DNA from: Paracoccus sp. MKU1
GTDB lineage: Bacteria > Pseudomonadota > Alphaproteobacteria > Rhodobacterales > Rhodobacteraceae
NCBI RefSeq assembly: GCF_001447385.1
Contig: NZ_LLWQ01000220.1
Coordinates: forward strand, 1 to 64,000
Reading direction: 5' to 3'
Length of the DNA: 64,000 nt
The notes below the pieces were generated by a model. That model ran no database searches. It was not told the origin of the DNA and worked only from the letters and a program-made list of their open reading frames with translations. A program made the position numbers and the translations under genes. This document shows positions 50,474-58,957 of the stretch, piece after piece (positions within the stretch are counted from its first letter, which is position 1; every line of letters starts with the position of its first letter).

Positions 50474-50899
50474 TCAGAGCGTCTCGGTGCCGCCGGCTAG
50501 TTCCAGAATGATCTCCCATTCCGCATCCGAGACCGGCTGCACCGACAGGCGCGAATTGTTGACCAGCACCATGTCCTTGAGCCGCGGCTCGGCCTTGGCC
50601 TCGTCCAGCGAGACAGGGCGCCGGATACGGGCGACGGCGCGGAGATCGACGCATTCCCATTTCGGGTCGGCGGCGGTCGAGTCGGGATGCGCCTCGGCCA
50701 CCACCTCGCAGATGCCGACGATCTCCTTGCCGATGTTCGAGTGATAAAAGAAGCCGCGCTCGCCCTTTTTCATGGCGCGCATGTTGTTGCGGGCCTGATA
50801 GTTGCGCACGCCGTCCCATTGCTCGCCCGTCTCGCCCTTGGCGATCAGGTCGTCGAAGCTGAAGACGTCCGGCTCGGATTTGAACAGCCAATACGCCAT
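50474..50899 (-). CDS. EVE-domain protein
   Basis: A 141-residue protein that is almost entirely an EVE domain, the PUA-related fold that reads modified bases in RNA or DNA: MAYWLFKSEPDVFSFDDL, WDGVRNYQARNNMRAMKKGE, and FFYHSNIGKEIVGICEV. The bacterial function is unestablished; links to modified bases and to restriction have been proposed for EVE-fusion proteins. Here it is a stand-alone domain. It starts on a one-base overlap with the YciI-like gene (TGATG), in a series gpsA, YciI-like, EVE, so a housekeeping role is as likely as defence. Confidence 0.9.
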   Translation of the reverse strand: MAYWLFKSEPDVFSFDDLIAKGETGEQWDGVRNYQARNNMRAMKKGERGFFYHSNIGKEIVGICEVVAEAHPDSTAADPKWECVDLRAVARIRRPVSLDEAKAEPRLKDMVLVNNSRLSVQPVSDAEWEIILELAGGTETL

Positions 50900-51171
50900 C
50901 AGCCGATTACCTTTTTCCATTCGATCACCTCGACCGAGGCGAACAGGTCCGCTGCCTTGTATGGGTCCTGCGCCGCCCATTCCTTGACCTGGGTCAACCC
51001 ATCGGCCTCGACCACCAGCAGTGAGCCGCGCATCTCGCCGTCCTCGATCAGCGGGCCGGCCATCTTCAGGCCGGGCTGGTCCTTCAGGAAGGCCAGATGC
51101 TTTTCGCGGGTGTCGAGACGGGTTTGCAGCTTGCCGGGATGGTCGCGGCAGATCACGGCGAAAAGGGGCAT
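50899..51171 (-). CDS. YciI-like protein
   Basis: A 90-residue protein of the YCII dimeric ferredoxin-like family: MPLFAVICRDHPGKLQTRLD, HLAFLKDQPGL, GPLIEDGEMRGSLLVVEADG and DPYKAADLFASVEVIEWKKV. The family histidine-aspartate pair is present (HL in the first helix, D in DPY). No substrate is known. The start is 51171 or 51174 (ATGATG); the first is better spaced from GGAGG. It overlaps the gpsA stop, and the EVE gene begins at its stop. Confidence 0.88.
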   Translation of the reverse strand: MPLFAVICRDHPGKLQTRLDTREKHLAFLKDQPGLKMAGPLIEDGEMRGSLLVVEADGLTQVKEWAAQDPYKAADLFASVEVIEWKKVIG

Positions 51172-52115
51172 CATTCCTCCTTGAGCGGGCGGTTCAGCAA
51201 AAAATCCAGCGCATGTTCCATGGCGATGCTGCCTTGGGCAAGGCCCGCCACCAGATTCGAGATCGGCATCTCGATCCCCAGCCTTTCGGCCAGCTGGGTG
51301 ACGGCGCGGGCGGTGGCGGCGCCCTCGACCGTGGTGCCGGCGGCAAAGGGGCGGCGCGATCCCAGCGCCAGGCCATAGCGGAAATTGCGCGACTGCTCCG
51401 AGGTGCAGGTCAGCACCAGATCGCCAAGGCCTGACAGGCCGGGCAAGGTCTCGGGCCGGGCGCCGAGCGCGGTGGCCAGCCGCAGCATCTCGGCAAAGCC
51501 GCGGGTGACGATGCTGGCCCGCGCGCTGTCGCCATAGCCCGCGCCGATGGCGGCCCCGGCGGCGATGGCGATGATGTTCTTCAGAGCCCCGCCCAGCTCC
51601 GCTCCGGTTACGTCGGTGGTGCGGTAAAGCCGCAGCGTGGCCGTCGAAAGCTGGCGTTGCAGTGACTCGGCCACGCCGGCATCGGCGCAGGCCAGTGTCA
51701 GCGCCGTGGGCAGGCCGCGGGCGATGTCGGCGGCAAAGCTGGGCCCGGTCAGCACCGCCACGTTGGCCTGTGGGCAGGCGGTGGCGATCAGCGCCGAGGG
51801 ACCGGTCAGCGTGGCCAGGTCGATGCCCTTGGCGCAACTGACCAGATTGCGGTGGTCGAAGCGTGCGCCGTGCTCGGTGAGGAAGCCGCCCAGCACCTGC
51901 GCGGGCAGCGCCAGCAGCACGGTTTCGGCCGTGACCTCGTCCAGCCGGTCGGTGACACGCAGCGCCGGCGGCAGCGTCACGCCGGGCAGGCGCGGGTTTT
52001 CCCGCGTCTCGGCCCAGCCGGTGTCGCGGCCCCAGAGCGTCACCGGCCCCTTGCCTGCCAGCGAAACCGCCAGCGCCGTGCCGAAGGCGCCCGCGCCGAT
52101 GATCGCCACGCTCAT
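51171..52115 (-). CDS. gpsA: Glycerol-3-phosphate dehydrogenase (NAD(P)+)
   Basis: Makes sn-glycerol-3-phosphate from dihydroxyacetone phosphate for phospholipid synthesis. The 314-residue protein begins MSVAIIGAGAFGTALAVSLA, the NAD(P) Rossmann loop GAGAFG, and has the catalytic lysine in GALKNIIAIAAG and GLGDLVLTC in the C-terminal helical domain. It lies on the ATGA overlap with tsaD and overlaps the YciI-like gene, so the four genes are translated together. Length is standard. Confidence 0.94.
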   Translation of the reverse strand: MSVAIIGAGAFGTALAVSLAGKGPVTLWGRDTGWAETRENPRLPGVTLPPALRVTDRLDEVTAETVLLALPAQVLGGFLTEHGARFDHRNLVSCAKGIDLATLTGPSALIATACPQANVAVLTGPSFAADIARGLPTALTLACADAGVAESLQRQLSTATLRLYRTTDVTGAELGGALKNIIAIAAGAAIGAGYGDSARASIVTRGFAEMLRLATALGARPETLPGLSGLGDLVLTCTSEQSRNFRYGLALGSRRPFAAGTTVEGAATARAVTQLAERLGIEMPISNLVAGLAQGSIAMEHALDFLLNRPLKEE

Positions 52116-53176
52116 GCCTTTGCCCCCCGCTTGCCGGCGCCCAGCATCGGCGCGGCCTTTTGGTCCAGCGGCCAGCGCGGGCGCGCGGCCAGATCCATGC
52201 CGTCGCGCCGGCCGGCTTGGTAAGCCTCGATCCCGGCCCAGGCGATCATCGCGGCATTGTCGGTGCAAAGCCGAAGCGGCGGGGCGAGGAAGGACGTGCC
52301 CGCCTCGGCCGCGACCGCCTGCAAGGCCGCGCGCAGCGTTTGATTGGCCGCAACGCCGCCGGCCACGGCCAGGACCGGGGCGGGGGCCAGCGCCAGGGCG
52401 CGGCGGGTCTTTTCGGCCAGCACCTCGGCCACGGCCGCCTGGAAGCCGGCGCATAGATCGGCGCGGTCCTGTTCGTGCAGCCCGCCCTGTTCCGCCACCA
52501 GCTCGTCGCGCTGGCGCAGCACGGCGGTCTTGAGCCCGGAAAAGCTGAGGTCGCAGCCCGGCCGGTCCAGCAGCGGCCGGGGCAGGGCGAAGCGGCGCGC
52601 ATCGCCTGCCCGTGCCGCCGCCTCGACCGGGGGACCGCCCGGTTGCGGCAGGCCCAGCAGCTTCGCCACCTTGTCGAAGGCCTCGCCCGGCGCATCGTCG
52701 ATGGTGCCGCCGAGCCGGGTGAAGTCCTCGGGGCCGTCCACGCGCAGGAACTGGCAATGCCCGCCCGAGACCAGCAGCATCAGATAGGGATAGGGAATGC
52801 CGTCGGTCAGGCGCGGCGTCAGCGCATGGCCAGCCAAATGGTTGACGCCGACCAGCGGCAGCCCGCTGCCCGCCGCCAGCCCCTTGGCCAGCATGACCCC
52901 CGACAGCACGCCGCCGATCAGGCCCGGCCCGGCGGTGACGGCGATCCCGTCCAGCTCCGACAGCCGCAGCCCGGCCTGGGCCAGCGCCTCCTCGACACAC
53001 AGGTCCAGCTTCTCGGCATGGGCGCGGGCGGCGATCTCGGGCACGACGCCGCCGAAATCGGCATGCAGCGCCGCCTGCCCCGCCACCACCGAGGCGAGGA
53101 TGCTGCGGTCGTCGCGCACCACGGCTGCCGCAGTATCGTCGCAGCTGCTTTCGATGCCCAGAAAGGTCAGTCCCAT
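52112..53176 (-). CDS. tsaD: tRNA threonylcarbamoyltransferase TsaD
   Basis: Catalyses the final step of t6A37 synthesis on tRNAs that read ANN codons, with TsaB and TsaE. The 354-residue ASKHA-fold protein begins MGLTFLGIESSCDDTAAAVV. The metal-binding histidines are H113 and H117 in VNHLAGH, and LLVSGGHCQF and GGVAANQTLR are also conserved. Length and motifs are standard. ATG at 53176 follows AAGGA; a second in-frame ATG lies two codons earlier. It is divergent from hemD, and gpsA follows on an ATGA overlap. Confidence 0.95.
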   Translation of the reverse strand: MGLTFLGIESSCDDTAAAVVRDDRSILASVVAGQAALHADFGGVVPEIAARAHAEKLDLCVEEALAQAGLRLSELDGIAVTAGPGLIGGVLSGVMLAKGLAAGSGLPLVGVNHLAGHALTPRLTDGIPYPYLMLLVSGGHCQFLRVDGPEDFTRLGGTIDDAPGEAFDKVAKLLGLPQPGGPPVEAAARAGDARRFALPRPLLDRPGCDLSFSGLKTAVLRQRDELVAEQGGLHEQDRADLCAGFQAAVAEVLAEKTRRALALAPAPVLAVAGGVAANQTLRAALQAVAAEAGTSFLAPPLRLCTDNAAMIAWAGIEAYQAGRRDGMDLAARPRWPLDQKAAPMLGAGKRGAKA

Positions 53177-53246
53177 GCTCATCCTTGTTCCCGCGCCGCC
53201 AACGGCCTAGGCAGAGGGGGAGTAACATCTTGTCAGGCCGATTGCC

Positions 53247-53921
53247 ATGCCGCCGAACCCCGCGCCCATCCTGCTTCTGACCCGGCCCGAACCGGCCTCG
53301 CGGCGATTTGCCGCAGGGCTCGGGCATCTGGGGGTGGAGGTGCTGATCGCGCCGGTGCTGAGCATCCGGCCGGTGGCGCATGACGCCGGCCGGCTGGCGG
53401 CGGCGCGGGGGCTGGTCTTCACCTCGGTCAATGCGGTGCCGGCGGCGGGGCCGGGGCGCGGGCGGCCGGCGATCTGCGTCGGTCCGGCCACGGCCGAGGC
53501 GGCGCGGGCGGCGGGTTTCGACGTGACCGAAGGGCCGGGCGATGCCGCGCGGATGCTGCCGCTGCTGGACGGGCTGGGCGAGGGCTGGCTGCATCCGCAT
53601 GGCGCCCATGTCGCCAAGGTGCTGCCGGTGCCGGGCATGGTGGTCTATGACCAATTGCCCGAGCCGCTGAACGCGGCGGCGCAGTCGGCGCTGGCGGGTC
53701 CGGTGCCGGTGATCCTGCCGCTGTTCTCGCCCCGCTCGGCGCGGATCCTGTCCGATCAGGCGGCGGGGGCGCGGGCGCCGCTGTGGCTGGCGCCGATCAG
53801 CCCGGCGGCGCGGGACGCCTGGCAGGGCCCGGCCGCGCGCATCGCGCCGGCGCCGACGCCGGATGCCGAGGGCGTGCTTTGGGCCGTCGAGCGCCTGCTG
53901 GACACGGAACAATCCGCATGA
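53247..53921 (+). CDS. hemD: Uroporphyrinogen-III synthase
   Basis: Closes and inverts ring D of hydroxymethylbilane to make uroporphyrinogen III for heme and corrinoid synthesis. The 224-residue protein has two Rossmann-like halves: ILLLTRPEPASRRFAAGL at the start and GLVFTSVNAVPAAG in the middle, then LFSPRSARILSDQ near the end. This family is poorly conserved, but the context (Mic60-like and hemY next) supports the call strongly. A tsaD gene is divergent, as in many alphaproteobacteria; hemC is not adjacent. Confidence 0.88.
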   Translation: MPPNPAPILLLTRPEPASRRFAAGLGHLGVEVLIAPVLSIRPVAHDAGRLAAARGLVFTSVNAVPAAGPGRGRPAICVGPATAEAARAAGFDVTEGPGDAARMLPLLDGLGEGWLHPHGAHVAKVLPVPGMVVYDQLPEPLNAAAQSALAGPVPVILPLFSPRSARILSDQAAGARAPLWLAPISPAARDAWQGPAARIAPAPTPDAEGVLWAVERLLDTEQSA

Positions 53922-54047
53922 GGGCGGGTTGAGGCGCCACGCCCCCGCGACTAGACTGCCGGCGGGAGCCAGGCATGATCGCGGGCGGAAGGGGCAGGAC
54001 CTGCCCCGGCAGCCGGGCTGCGACACGAAAGGGAACGGGGAAGAATT

Positions 54048-55544
54048 GTGAAGAAGCCAGAAACCAATTCCAGCGATAACAAGGCAAGCCCCGGAAAAGA
54101 CAGTAAAAAGAAAGCGGTCTCGGGTTCCGTCATCGACAGCCACCCGATCAGCGCCGGCGAGGGGGCCCCGGCGGCGAAGCCCGAAGCCAAGCCGCAGGTC
54201 GAATCGAGGCTGGTTGGCAGCGGCACCGGACCCGATGCCGCCGCGCCGAAGCCGGGCGCCGGCAAGCCGGCTGCCGAATCGAAAACCGCCGAGCCGCCGC
54301 CTGCCGCCGAGGCGAAACCGGGCAATGTGCCGCCGGTCGCCAAGGCGGATGCCGCTCCGGCCGGGACGCCGAAACCCGCCCCCGCGCAGACACAGCCGGC
54401 CAAGGCCGAAACCCGCGTGGTCGAGGTGCGCAAGGCCGGCTTCGCGCCGACCTTCCTGGGCGGTGTCGTCGCCGCCGGCCTGGGCGCCGCGGCCGCCTGG
54501 TGGGCGATTCCGCATCTGCCGCCGGCCTGGCAGCCGGTCGGCACCGATGCCGCCCCGACCGAGGCGCAGATCGCCGCCGCCCGCGAGGCGGCCGTCGAGG
54601 CGGCGCGCGAGGAGATCCAGACCCAGGCCGACGCCTTTGCCAACCGCGCCTCCGAGGCCGGGGCGGATGCGGCGCGCCAGGCGCTGGCCGATGCACAGGT
54701 CCAGGACGGCGATGCCGAGGCGCTGAAGGCGCAGGAGGAAAAGCTGGCTGCGCTGGAAAAGGCCGTGGCCGATCTGGCCGCGCGTCCCGTGGTGGCGCCG
54801 GTGGTCTCGGGCGAAAACAGCGAGGGGCTTCAGCAGGTGCTGAACGAGCTTACCGCGCGGCTGGCCGCGCAGCAGAGCCGTATCGACGAGCTCGCGGCAC
54901 GCCCGGCGGCCGATGCGACCAGCGCCGAGCAGGTCCAGGACCTCGCGGCGCAGGCCGAAGCCCTGCAAGCCCGGATCGCCACCGCGGCCGAGGATGCTGA
55001 AAAGCGCATCGCTGCCGCCGAGGCGCAGGCATCCGCCTTGCAGGAGACCGCCGAAGCGGCGAACCGCCGCGCCCAGGCCGCTGCCGCTGCCGCCGCGCTG
55101 CAAGCCGCGATCGAGACCGGCGGCGCCCGCGATCAGGCGCTGGCCGATCTGCGCGCCGCCGGGGTCGAGCCGCCGGCCGTGCTGGCCGGCGACGTGCCGA
55201 CCCTGGCCCAGCTGCGCAGCAGCTTCCCTGCCGCCGCGCGCGAAGCGCTGGCCGCCGCGCTGAAAGAGGCGCCGGAAAACGAGGGCGCGCTGGGAGCCAT
55301 CGGCAACTTCCTGCGCGTGCAGACCGGCGCCCGCTCGGTCGAGCCGCGCGAGGGCAACGATCCCGACGCCGTCCTGTCGCGTGCCGATGCCGCGGTGAAT
55401 GCCGGTGACATCAAAGGCGCGCTGGCCGAGATCGCCACCTTGCCGCAAGCCGGCCAGGCGGCGATCGCCGACTGGACAGCCAAAGCCCAGACCTGGGTCG
55501 AAGCCAATGCCGCGCTGGCCATCTTGGCCGCGGGCAGCAGGTAA
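54048..55544 (+). CDS. Mic60/mitofilin-like protein (COG4223)
   Basis: A 498-residue inner-membrane protein matching the alphaproteobacterial homologue of mitochondrial Mic60. About 130 residues of Ala/Pro/Lys-rich cytoplasmic sequence precede one transmembrane helix (131-155, FLGGVVAAGLGAAAAWWAI). A coiled coil spans about 170-390 and a C-terminal mitofilin-like domain about 390-498 (LRSSFPAAAREALAAAL and AEIATLPQAGQAAIADWTAKA). The position between hemD and hemY is the known context for this family. The start is GTG at 54048 with GGGGAAG upstream. In mitochondria Mic60 shapes crista junctions; a role in envelope or internal membranes here is inferred. Confidence 0.85.
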   Translation: MKKPETNSSDNKASPGKDSKKKAVSGSVIDSHPISAGEGAPAAKPEAKPQVESRLVGSGTGPDAAAPKPGAGKPAAESKTAEPPPAAEAKPGNVPPVAKADAAPAGTPKPAPAQTQPAKAETRVVEVRKAGFAPTFLGGVVAAGLGAAAAWWAIPHLPPAWQPVGTDAAPTEAQIAAAREAAVEAAREEIQTQADAFANRASEAGADAARQALADAQVQDGDAEALKAQEEKLAALEKAVADLAARPVVAPVVSGENSEGLQQVLNELTARLAAQQSRIDELAARPAADATSAEQVQDLAAQAEALQARIATAAEDAEKRIAAAEAQASALQETAEAANRRAQAAAAAAALQAAIETGGARDQALADLRAAGVEPPAVLAGDVPTLAQLRSSFPAAAREALAAALKEAPENEGALGAIGNFLRVQTGARSVEPREGNDPDAVLSRADAAVNAGDIKGALAEIATLPQAGQAAIADWTAKAQTWVEANAALAILAAGSR

Positions 55545-55554
55545 GGGGCGCGCC

Positions 55555-57303
55555 ATGCTGCTTTCGGCACTGAAAATCCTGATCTTCTTCGCCATCGTTC
55601 TGGTCCTGACGCTGGGTGCGATGCAGCTTTCGGAAACCGGCCAGGGCCTGAGCATGGTCTATGGCGGTACCGAATACACACTGGGGCCGGTGCAACTGGT
55701 GATCGCGGCGCTGGTCATCGTGCTGTTGGGCTGGATCATCGTGCGCCTGCTGGCGCTGCTTCTGGCCTTCCTGCGCTTCCTGCTGGGCGACGAGACGGCG
55801 ATCAACCGCTATTTCGCCCGCTCGCGCGAGCGCAAGGGCTATGATGCGCTGTCCGAAGGCATGCTGGCCGTCGCCTCGGGCGAGGGGAAGCTGGCGCAGG
55901 ACAAGGCGGCGAAGGCGGCGAAGTTCCTCGACAAGCCGCATGTCACCGACCTTCTGGCCGCGCAGGCCGCCGAGGTGGCGGGCGACAGCCGCAAGGCCGG
56001 CGAGGTCTATCGCCGTCTGCTGTCGGACCCGCGCACGCGCTTTGTCGGCATCCGTGGCCTGATGCGCCAGAAACTGGATGAGGGTGATACGGCTACCGCA
56101 TTGAAACTGGCCGAGAAAGCCTATGCGCTGAAGCCTAAGCATACCGAGGTGCAGGACACTCTGCTGCAACTGCAAACCCGCCAGGGCGACTGGAAGGGCG
56201 CGCGCGCGGTGCTCAAGGACAAGCGCCAGCAGGGCCAGCTGCCCAAGGACGTGCATATCCGCCGCGATGCGGTCCTGGCGCTGAAGGAGGCCTCCGAGGT
56301 GCTGGCGCATGGCAATTCGATCAGCGCGCGCGAGGCGGCGATCTCGGCCAACCGGGCCAGTCCCGACCTGATCCCGGCCGCGGTCCTGGCCGCACGCAGC
56401 TATATCGCCCAGAACGATCCCCGCAACGCCAGCCGGGTGCTGCAAAAGACCTGGAGCGTGCGCCCGCATCCCGCGATCGCAGCGACCTATGCCGAGATCG
56501 TGCCGGACGAGAAGCCGGCGGCGCGGCTGCGCCGTTTCGAGGACCTGATGCGGCAGAACCCGGATCAGGAGGAAACCCGGCTGCTGCGCGCCGAGCTGCT
56601 TCTGGCGGCCGAGGATTTCCCCGGCGCCCGCCGCGCGCTCGGCGATTTGGCCGAGAAGCATCCGACGGTGCGCTCGCTGTCGATCCTGGCCGCCGTCGAG
56701 CGCGGCGAGGGCTCGGACGACGCGGTCGTGCGCGGCATCCTGGCCAAGGCGCTGGTCGCCAGCCGTGGCCCGCAATGGGTCTGCGACAAGTGCCATAATG
56801 TCATGGCCGACTGGTCCCCGACCTGCGACAGCTGCGGCGGCTTCGACACGCTGACTTGGCGCGAGCCGGACACGCCCGCCTGGAGCGCGGCCGCCTCGAA
56901 CGGGGTCGAGATGCTGCCGCTGCTGGTCGGCACGGGGCATGGGGAAGGGGCGGCCTCCGATATGCCGGCTCCCGTGGCTGCGCCGCGGCCGCAACCAGCC
57001 GCGCCCGGCATGGTCGGTCCGCAAGCCGAGGCGCCGGAGGCCGAAGCCGGTCGGGCTGCGGTCGAGATCCCGGATGTCTCGCCCGGGATGGTGCCGCGCG
57101 AATCGGATTATCGCCGCGTCTCTCCCGGAGTGGGCGGGGCCGAGCCGGCGATGACCGTCACCGATCCCGAGCCGGCGGTTGCCGCGCCGCCTCAGCCCGC
57201 CCGTCCCTCGGTGGTTGCCGAGCAGGGCGATATCCTGCCGGTGCGCCCCGATGTCGAGCCGCCCGAACAGGATGAGGTGAAGATTGCGGGGAAAAATCGC
57301 TGA
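55555..57303 (+). CDS. hemY: HemY-like membrane TPR protein
   Basis: A 582-residue inner-membrane protein named HemY (not protoporphyrinogen oxidase). Two membrane helices lie at about 4-24 and 43-75, followed by the HemY N-terminal domain with RYFARSRERKGYDALSEGM and then TPR repeats. A zinc-ribbon-like CDKC...CDSC follows at residues 410-427, similar to LapB. The last 130 residues are Pro/Ala/Glu-rich low complexity. Bacterial HemY is required for normal heme or envelope metabolism but its biochemistry is unclear. It starts 10 bases after the Mic60-like gene, so the three genes hemD, Mic60-like and hemY probably share a transcript. Confidence 0.85.
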   Translation: MLLSALKILIFFAIVLVLTLGAMQLSETGQGLSMVYGGTEYTLGPVQLVIAALVIVLLGWIIVRLLALLLAFLRFLLGDETAINRYFARSRERKGYDALSEGMLAVASGEGKLAQDKAAKAAKFLDKPHVTDLLAAQAAEVAGDSRKAGEVYRRLLSDPRTRFVGIRGLMRQKLDEGDTATALKLAEKAYALKPKHTEVQDTLLQLQTRQGDWKGARAVLKDKRQQGQLPKDVHIRRDAVLALKEASEVLAHGNSISAREAAISANRASPDLIPAAVLAARSYIAQNDPRNASRVLQKTWSVRPHPAIAATYAEIVPDEKPAARLRRFEDLMRQNPDQEETRLLRAELLLAAEDFPGARRALGDLAEKHPTVRSLSILAAVERGEGSDDAVVRGILAKALVASRGPQWVCDKCHNVMADWSPTCDSCGGFDTLTWREPDTPAWSAAASNGVEMLPLLVGTGHGEGAASDMPAPVAAPRPQPAAPGMVGPQAEAPEAEAGRAAVEIPDVSPGMVPRESDYRRVSPGVGGAEPAMTVTDPEPAVAAPPQPARPSVVAEQGDILPVRPDVEPPEQDEVKIAGKNR

Positions 57304-57317
57304 TCCCCCCTTTTCGC

Positions 57318-57345
57318 CCGCGCCGGAACCTGTTATCCGGCGCGG
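57318..57345 (+). terminator. Hairpin after hemY
   Basis: Perfect 10-base arms CCGCGCCGGA (57318-57327) and TCCGGCGCGG (57336-57345) with an 8-base loop, 15 bases past the hemY stop and 10 before the tRNA. Without a T-run, it is a likely Rho-independent-like stem or a processing site between hemY and the tRNA. Confidence 0.6.
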
Positions 57346-57355
57346 CACATGAGAT

Positions 57356-57431
57356 GCCGGTGTAGCTCAGCTGGTAGAGCACGTCATTCGTAATGATGGG
57401 GTCGGGGGTTCGAGTCCCTTCACCGGCACCA
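57356..57431 (+). tRNA. tRNA-Thr (anticodon CGT)
   Basis: A 76-base cloverleaf: acceptor GCCGGTG pairs with CACCGGC at 57421-57427, then A and encoded CCA at 57429-57431. The D arm is GCTC...GAGC, the anticodon stem is CGTCA/TGATG with loop TTCGTAA, anticodon CGT at 57389-57391, and the T arm contains GGTTCGAGTCC. CGT reads ACG, a threonine codon. The gene encodes its own CCA end. Confidence 0.95.
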
Positions 57432-57445
57432 TGAACCAGCGAAAA

Positions 57446-57486
57446 CCCACGCAACTTCAATGGGTTGCGTGGGCTTCTCTTTTTCT
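57446..57486 (+). terminator. Intrinsic terminator after tRNA-Thr
   Basis: Perfect 10-base arms CCCACGCAAC (57446-57455) and GTTGCGTGGG (57464-57473) with an 8-base loop, followed by the T-rich run CTTCTCTTTTTCT. This is a textbook Rho-independent terminator. Confidence 0.88.
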
Positions 57487-57496
57487 CGATCCGCTT

Positions 57497-57538
57497 GCCA
57501 TCTGCCATCTGCCATCTGCCATCTGCCATCTGCCTTCT
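57497..57538. repeat. Heptamer tandem repeat (GCCATCT)n
   Basis: Five perfect copies of GCCATCT (57497-57531) and one imperfect copy GCCTTCT (57532-57538). It lies just after the tRNA terminator and outside any gene I recognise. Being 7 bases long, a change in copy number would shift a reading frame or alter promoter spacing if it were transcribed. Confidence 0.9.
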
Positions 57539-57540
57539 GA

Positions 57541-58006
57541 CGGGAGGGGATGCTGCGTCATGGATCGGTGACTGTCAGCCATACCGCCCGGCTGTCCAGC
57601 AAGTCCGGGGTCAGGAGCGGCTGTTCTGGGCCATGCGTGGTGCTGGGAGCATGGCTCTGGCCCGGTCGCCGGGGCTTTCCGGTCGCCAGGGCTTTTGGGG
57701 CAGAGGGGCTCGACGCGGCTATGGGCCGAGCGGCAAATGACCAGCGAAAACTTGTCGGCCCTATCCGCTGTCCCGCTTTACCCGCCGCGGTTCTCGCCCC
57801 CAATCCCAGGGCCCGAACGGCCTCGCGCCCTGCGCCGAGATCTGCAAGATCGGGACGGCGGCAGCCGGTCCTCGTCACCCCGATCCGTCGGTGACCGGGA
57901 CCGGACGGCCGGAAAAACATGAATATCGCGCCGGTTCAGGGCTGCGGCTTGCAAACCCGGCCCATGCGCGCGAGAACTTCGTCCGAAACTGGCTGGGAAT
58001 GATAGC
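57541..58006. other. 466-base stretch without a recognised gene
   Basis: Open frames exist on both strands but none resembles a protein family, and none has a clear ribosome site or codon bias like the neighbours. The stretch contains a partial copy of the bases just after the tRNA: ATGACCAGCGAAAAC at 57736-57750 against ATGAACCAGCGAAAAC at 57431-57446. It presumably carries the gshB promoter near its right end. A worn remnant of an element inserted at the tRNA is possible. Confidence 0.5.
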
Positions 58007-58957
58007 ATGAGTCTTTACGTGGCCCTGCAAATGGATCCGATCGAGCATGTCTCGATCGACGGCGACAGTACGTTCCGGCTGGGGCTCGAGGCCGAGGCCC
58101 GCGGCCACCGGCTGTTCCAATACACCGCCGACCGGCTGAGCTATTGCGAAGGGCGGGTCATGGCCCGCGGGCGGCCCGTCAGCCTGCGGCGCGAACAGGG
58201 CAATCATGTGAGTTTCGGCGAGTGGGCCGATGTCGATCTGTCGGAATTCGACGTGGTCTGGCTGCGCCAGGATCCGCCCTTCGACATGGGCTATATCACC
58301 ACCACCCACCTGCTGGACCGGGTGCATCCCTCGACCTATGTCGTCAACGATCCGTTCTGGGTGCGCAACAGCCCCGAGAAGCTGTTGGTGCTGGATTTCC
58401 CCGAACTGACGCCGCCGACGCTGATCACCCGCGAGCTGGCGCAGATCCGCGCCTTTCGCGAGCGGCACGGCGATTTCATCCTCAAGCCGCTCTACGGCAA
58501 TGGCGGGGTCGGGATCTTTCACATGCGGCCCGACGATCCGAACCTGTCCTCGCTGGTCGAGACCTTCCTGGCCAACAGCCGCGAGCCGATCATCGCGCAG
58601 AAATACCTGCCCGCCGTGGTCAGGGGCGACAAGCGCATCATCCTGGTCGATGGCGAGCCGGTCGGCGCGATCAACCGCGTGCCGGCCGAAGGCGAGGCGC
58701 GGTCGAACATGCATGTCGGCGGCCGGCCCGAAAAGATCGGCCTGACCGAGCGCGAATTTGAGATCTGCGCCCACATCGGCCCCGCCCTGCGCGAGAAGGG
58801 GCTGCTTTTCACCGGCATCGACGTGATCGACGGCTGGCTGACCGAGATCAACGTGACCTCGCCGACCGGCATCCAGGAGCTTGAGCGTTTCGACGGCATC
58901 AACGCCGCTGCGCTGATCTGGGACGCGGTCGAGCGGCGGCTGGCCGAGCGGGGTTGA
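58007..58957 (+). CDS. gshB: Glutathione synthetase
   Basis: Joins gamma-glutamylcysteine with glycine using ATP. The 316-residue ATP-grasp protein has VVWLRQDPPFDMGYITTTHLLD near the N-terminus, the nucleotide loop FILKPLYGNGGVGIF, and the metal-binding FTGIDVIDGWLTEINVTSPTG. Length and motifs are those of GshB in gram-negative bacteria. ATG at 58007 has only a weak ribosome site (GGGAAT). A gene-free stretch of 466 bases lies before it. Confidence 0.95.
   Translation: MSLYVALQMDPIEHVSIDGDSTFRLGLEAEARGHRLFQYTADRLSYCEGRVMARGRPVSLRREQGNHVSFGEWADVDLSEFDVVWLRQDPPFDMGYITTTHLLDRVHPSTYVVNDPFWVRNSPEKLLVLDFPELTPPTLITRELAQIRAFRERHGDFILKPLYGNGGVGIFHMRPDDPNLSSLVETFLANSREPIIAQKYLPAVVRGDKRIILVDGEPVGAINRVPAEGEARSNMHVGGRPEKIGLTEREFEICAHIGPALREKGLLFTGIDVIDGWLTEINVTSPTGIQELERFDGINAAALIWDAVERRLAERG

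Noticed and set aside
50474..50899. An EVE-domain restriction or defence locus
   Set aside because: The EVE protein stands alone in a housekeeping series with gpsA and tsaD; no nuclease or modification gene is next to it.
51171..55655. A 1494-codon open frame on the minus strand reaching far upstream of gpsA
   Set aside because: Only the gpsA part resembles a protein. The rest is antisense to tsaD, hemD and the Mic60-like gene and is kept open by high GC at third positions.
57497..57538. A CRISPR array
   Set aside because: The units are only 7 bases with no spacers; this is a simple tandem repeat.
57541..58006. A protein gene in the gap before gshB
   Set aside because: Several frames of 75-120 codons exist on both strands, but none has a family match, ribosome site or expected codon pattern.
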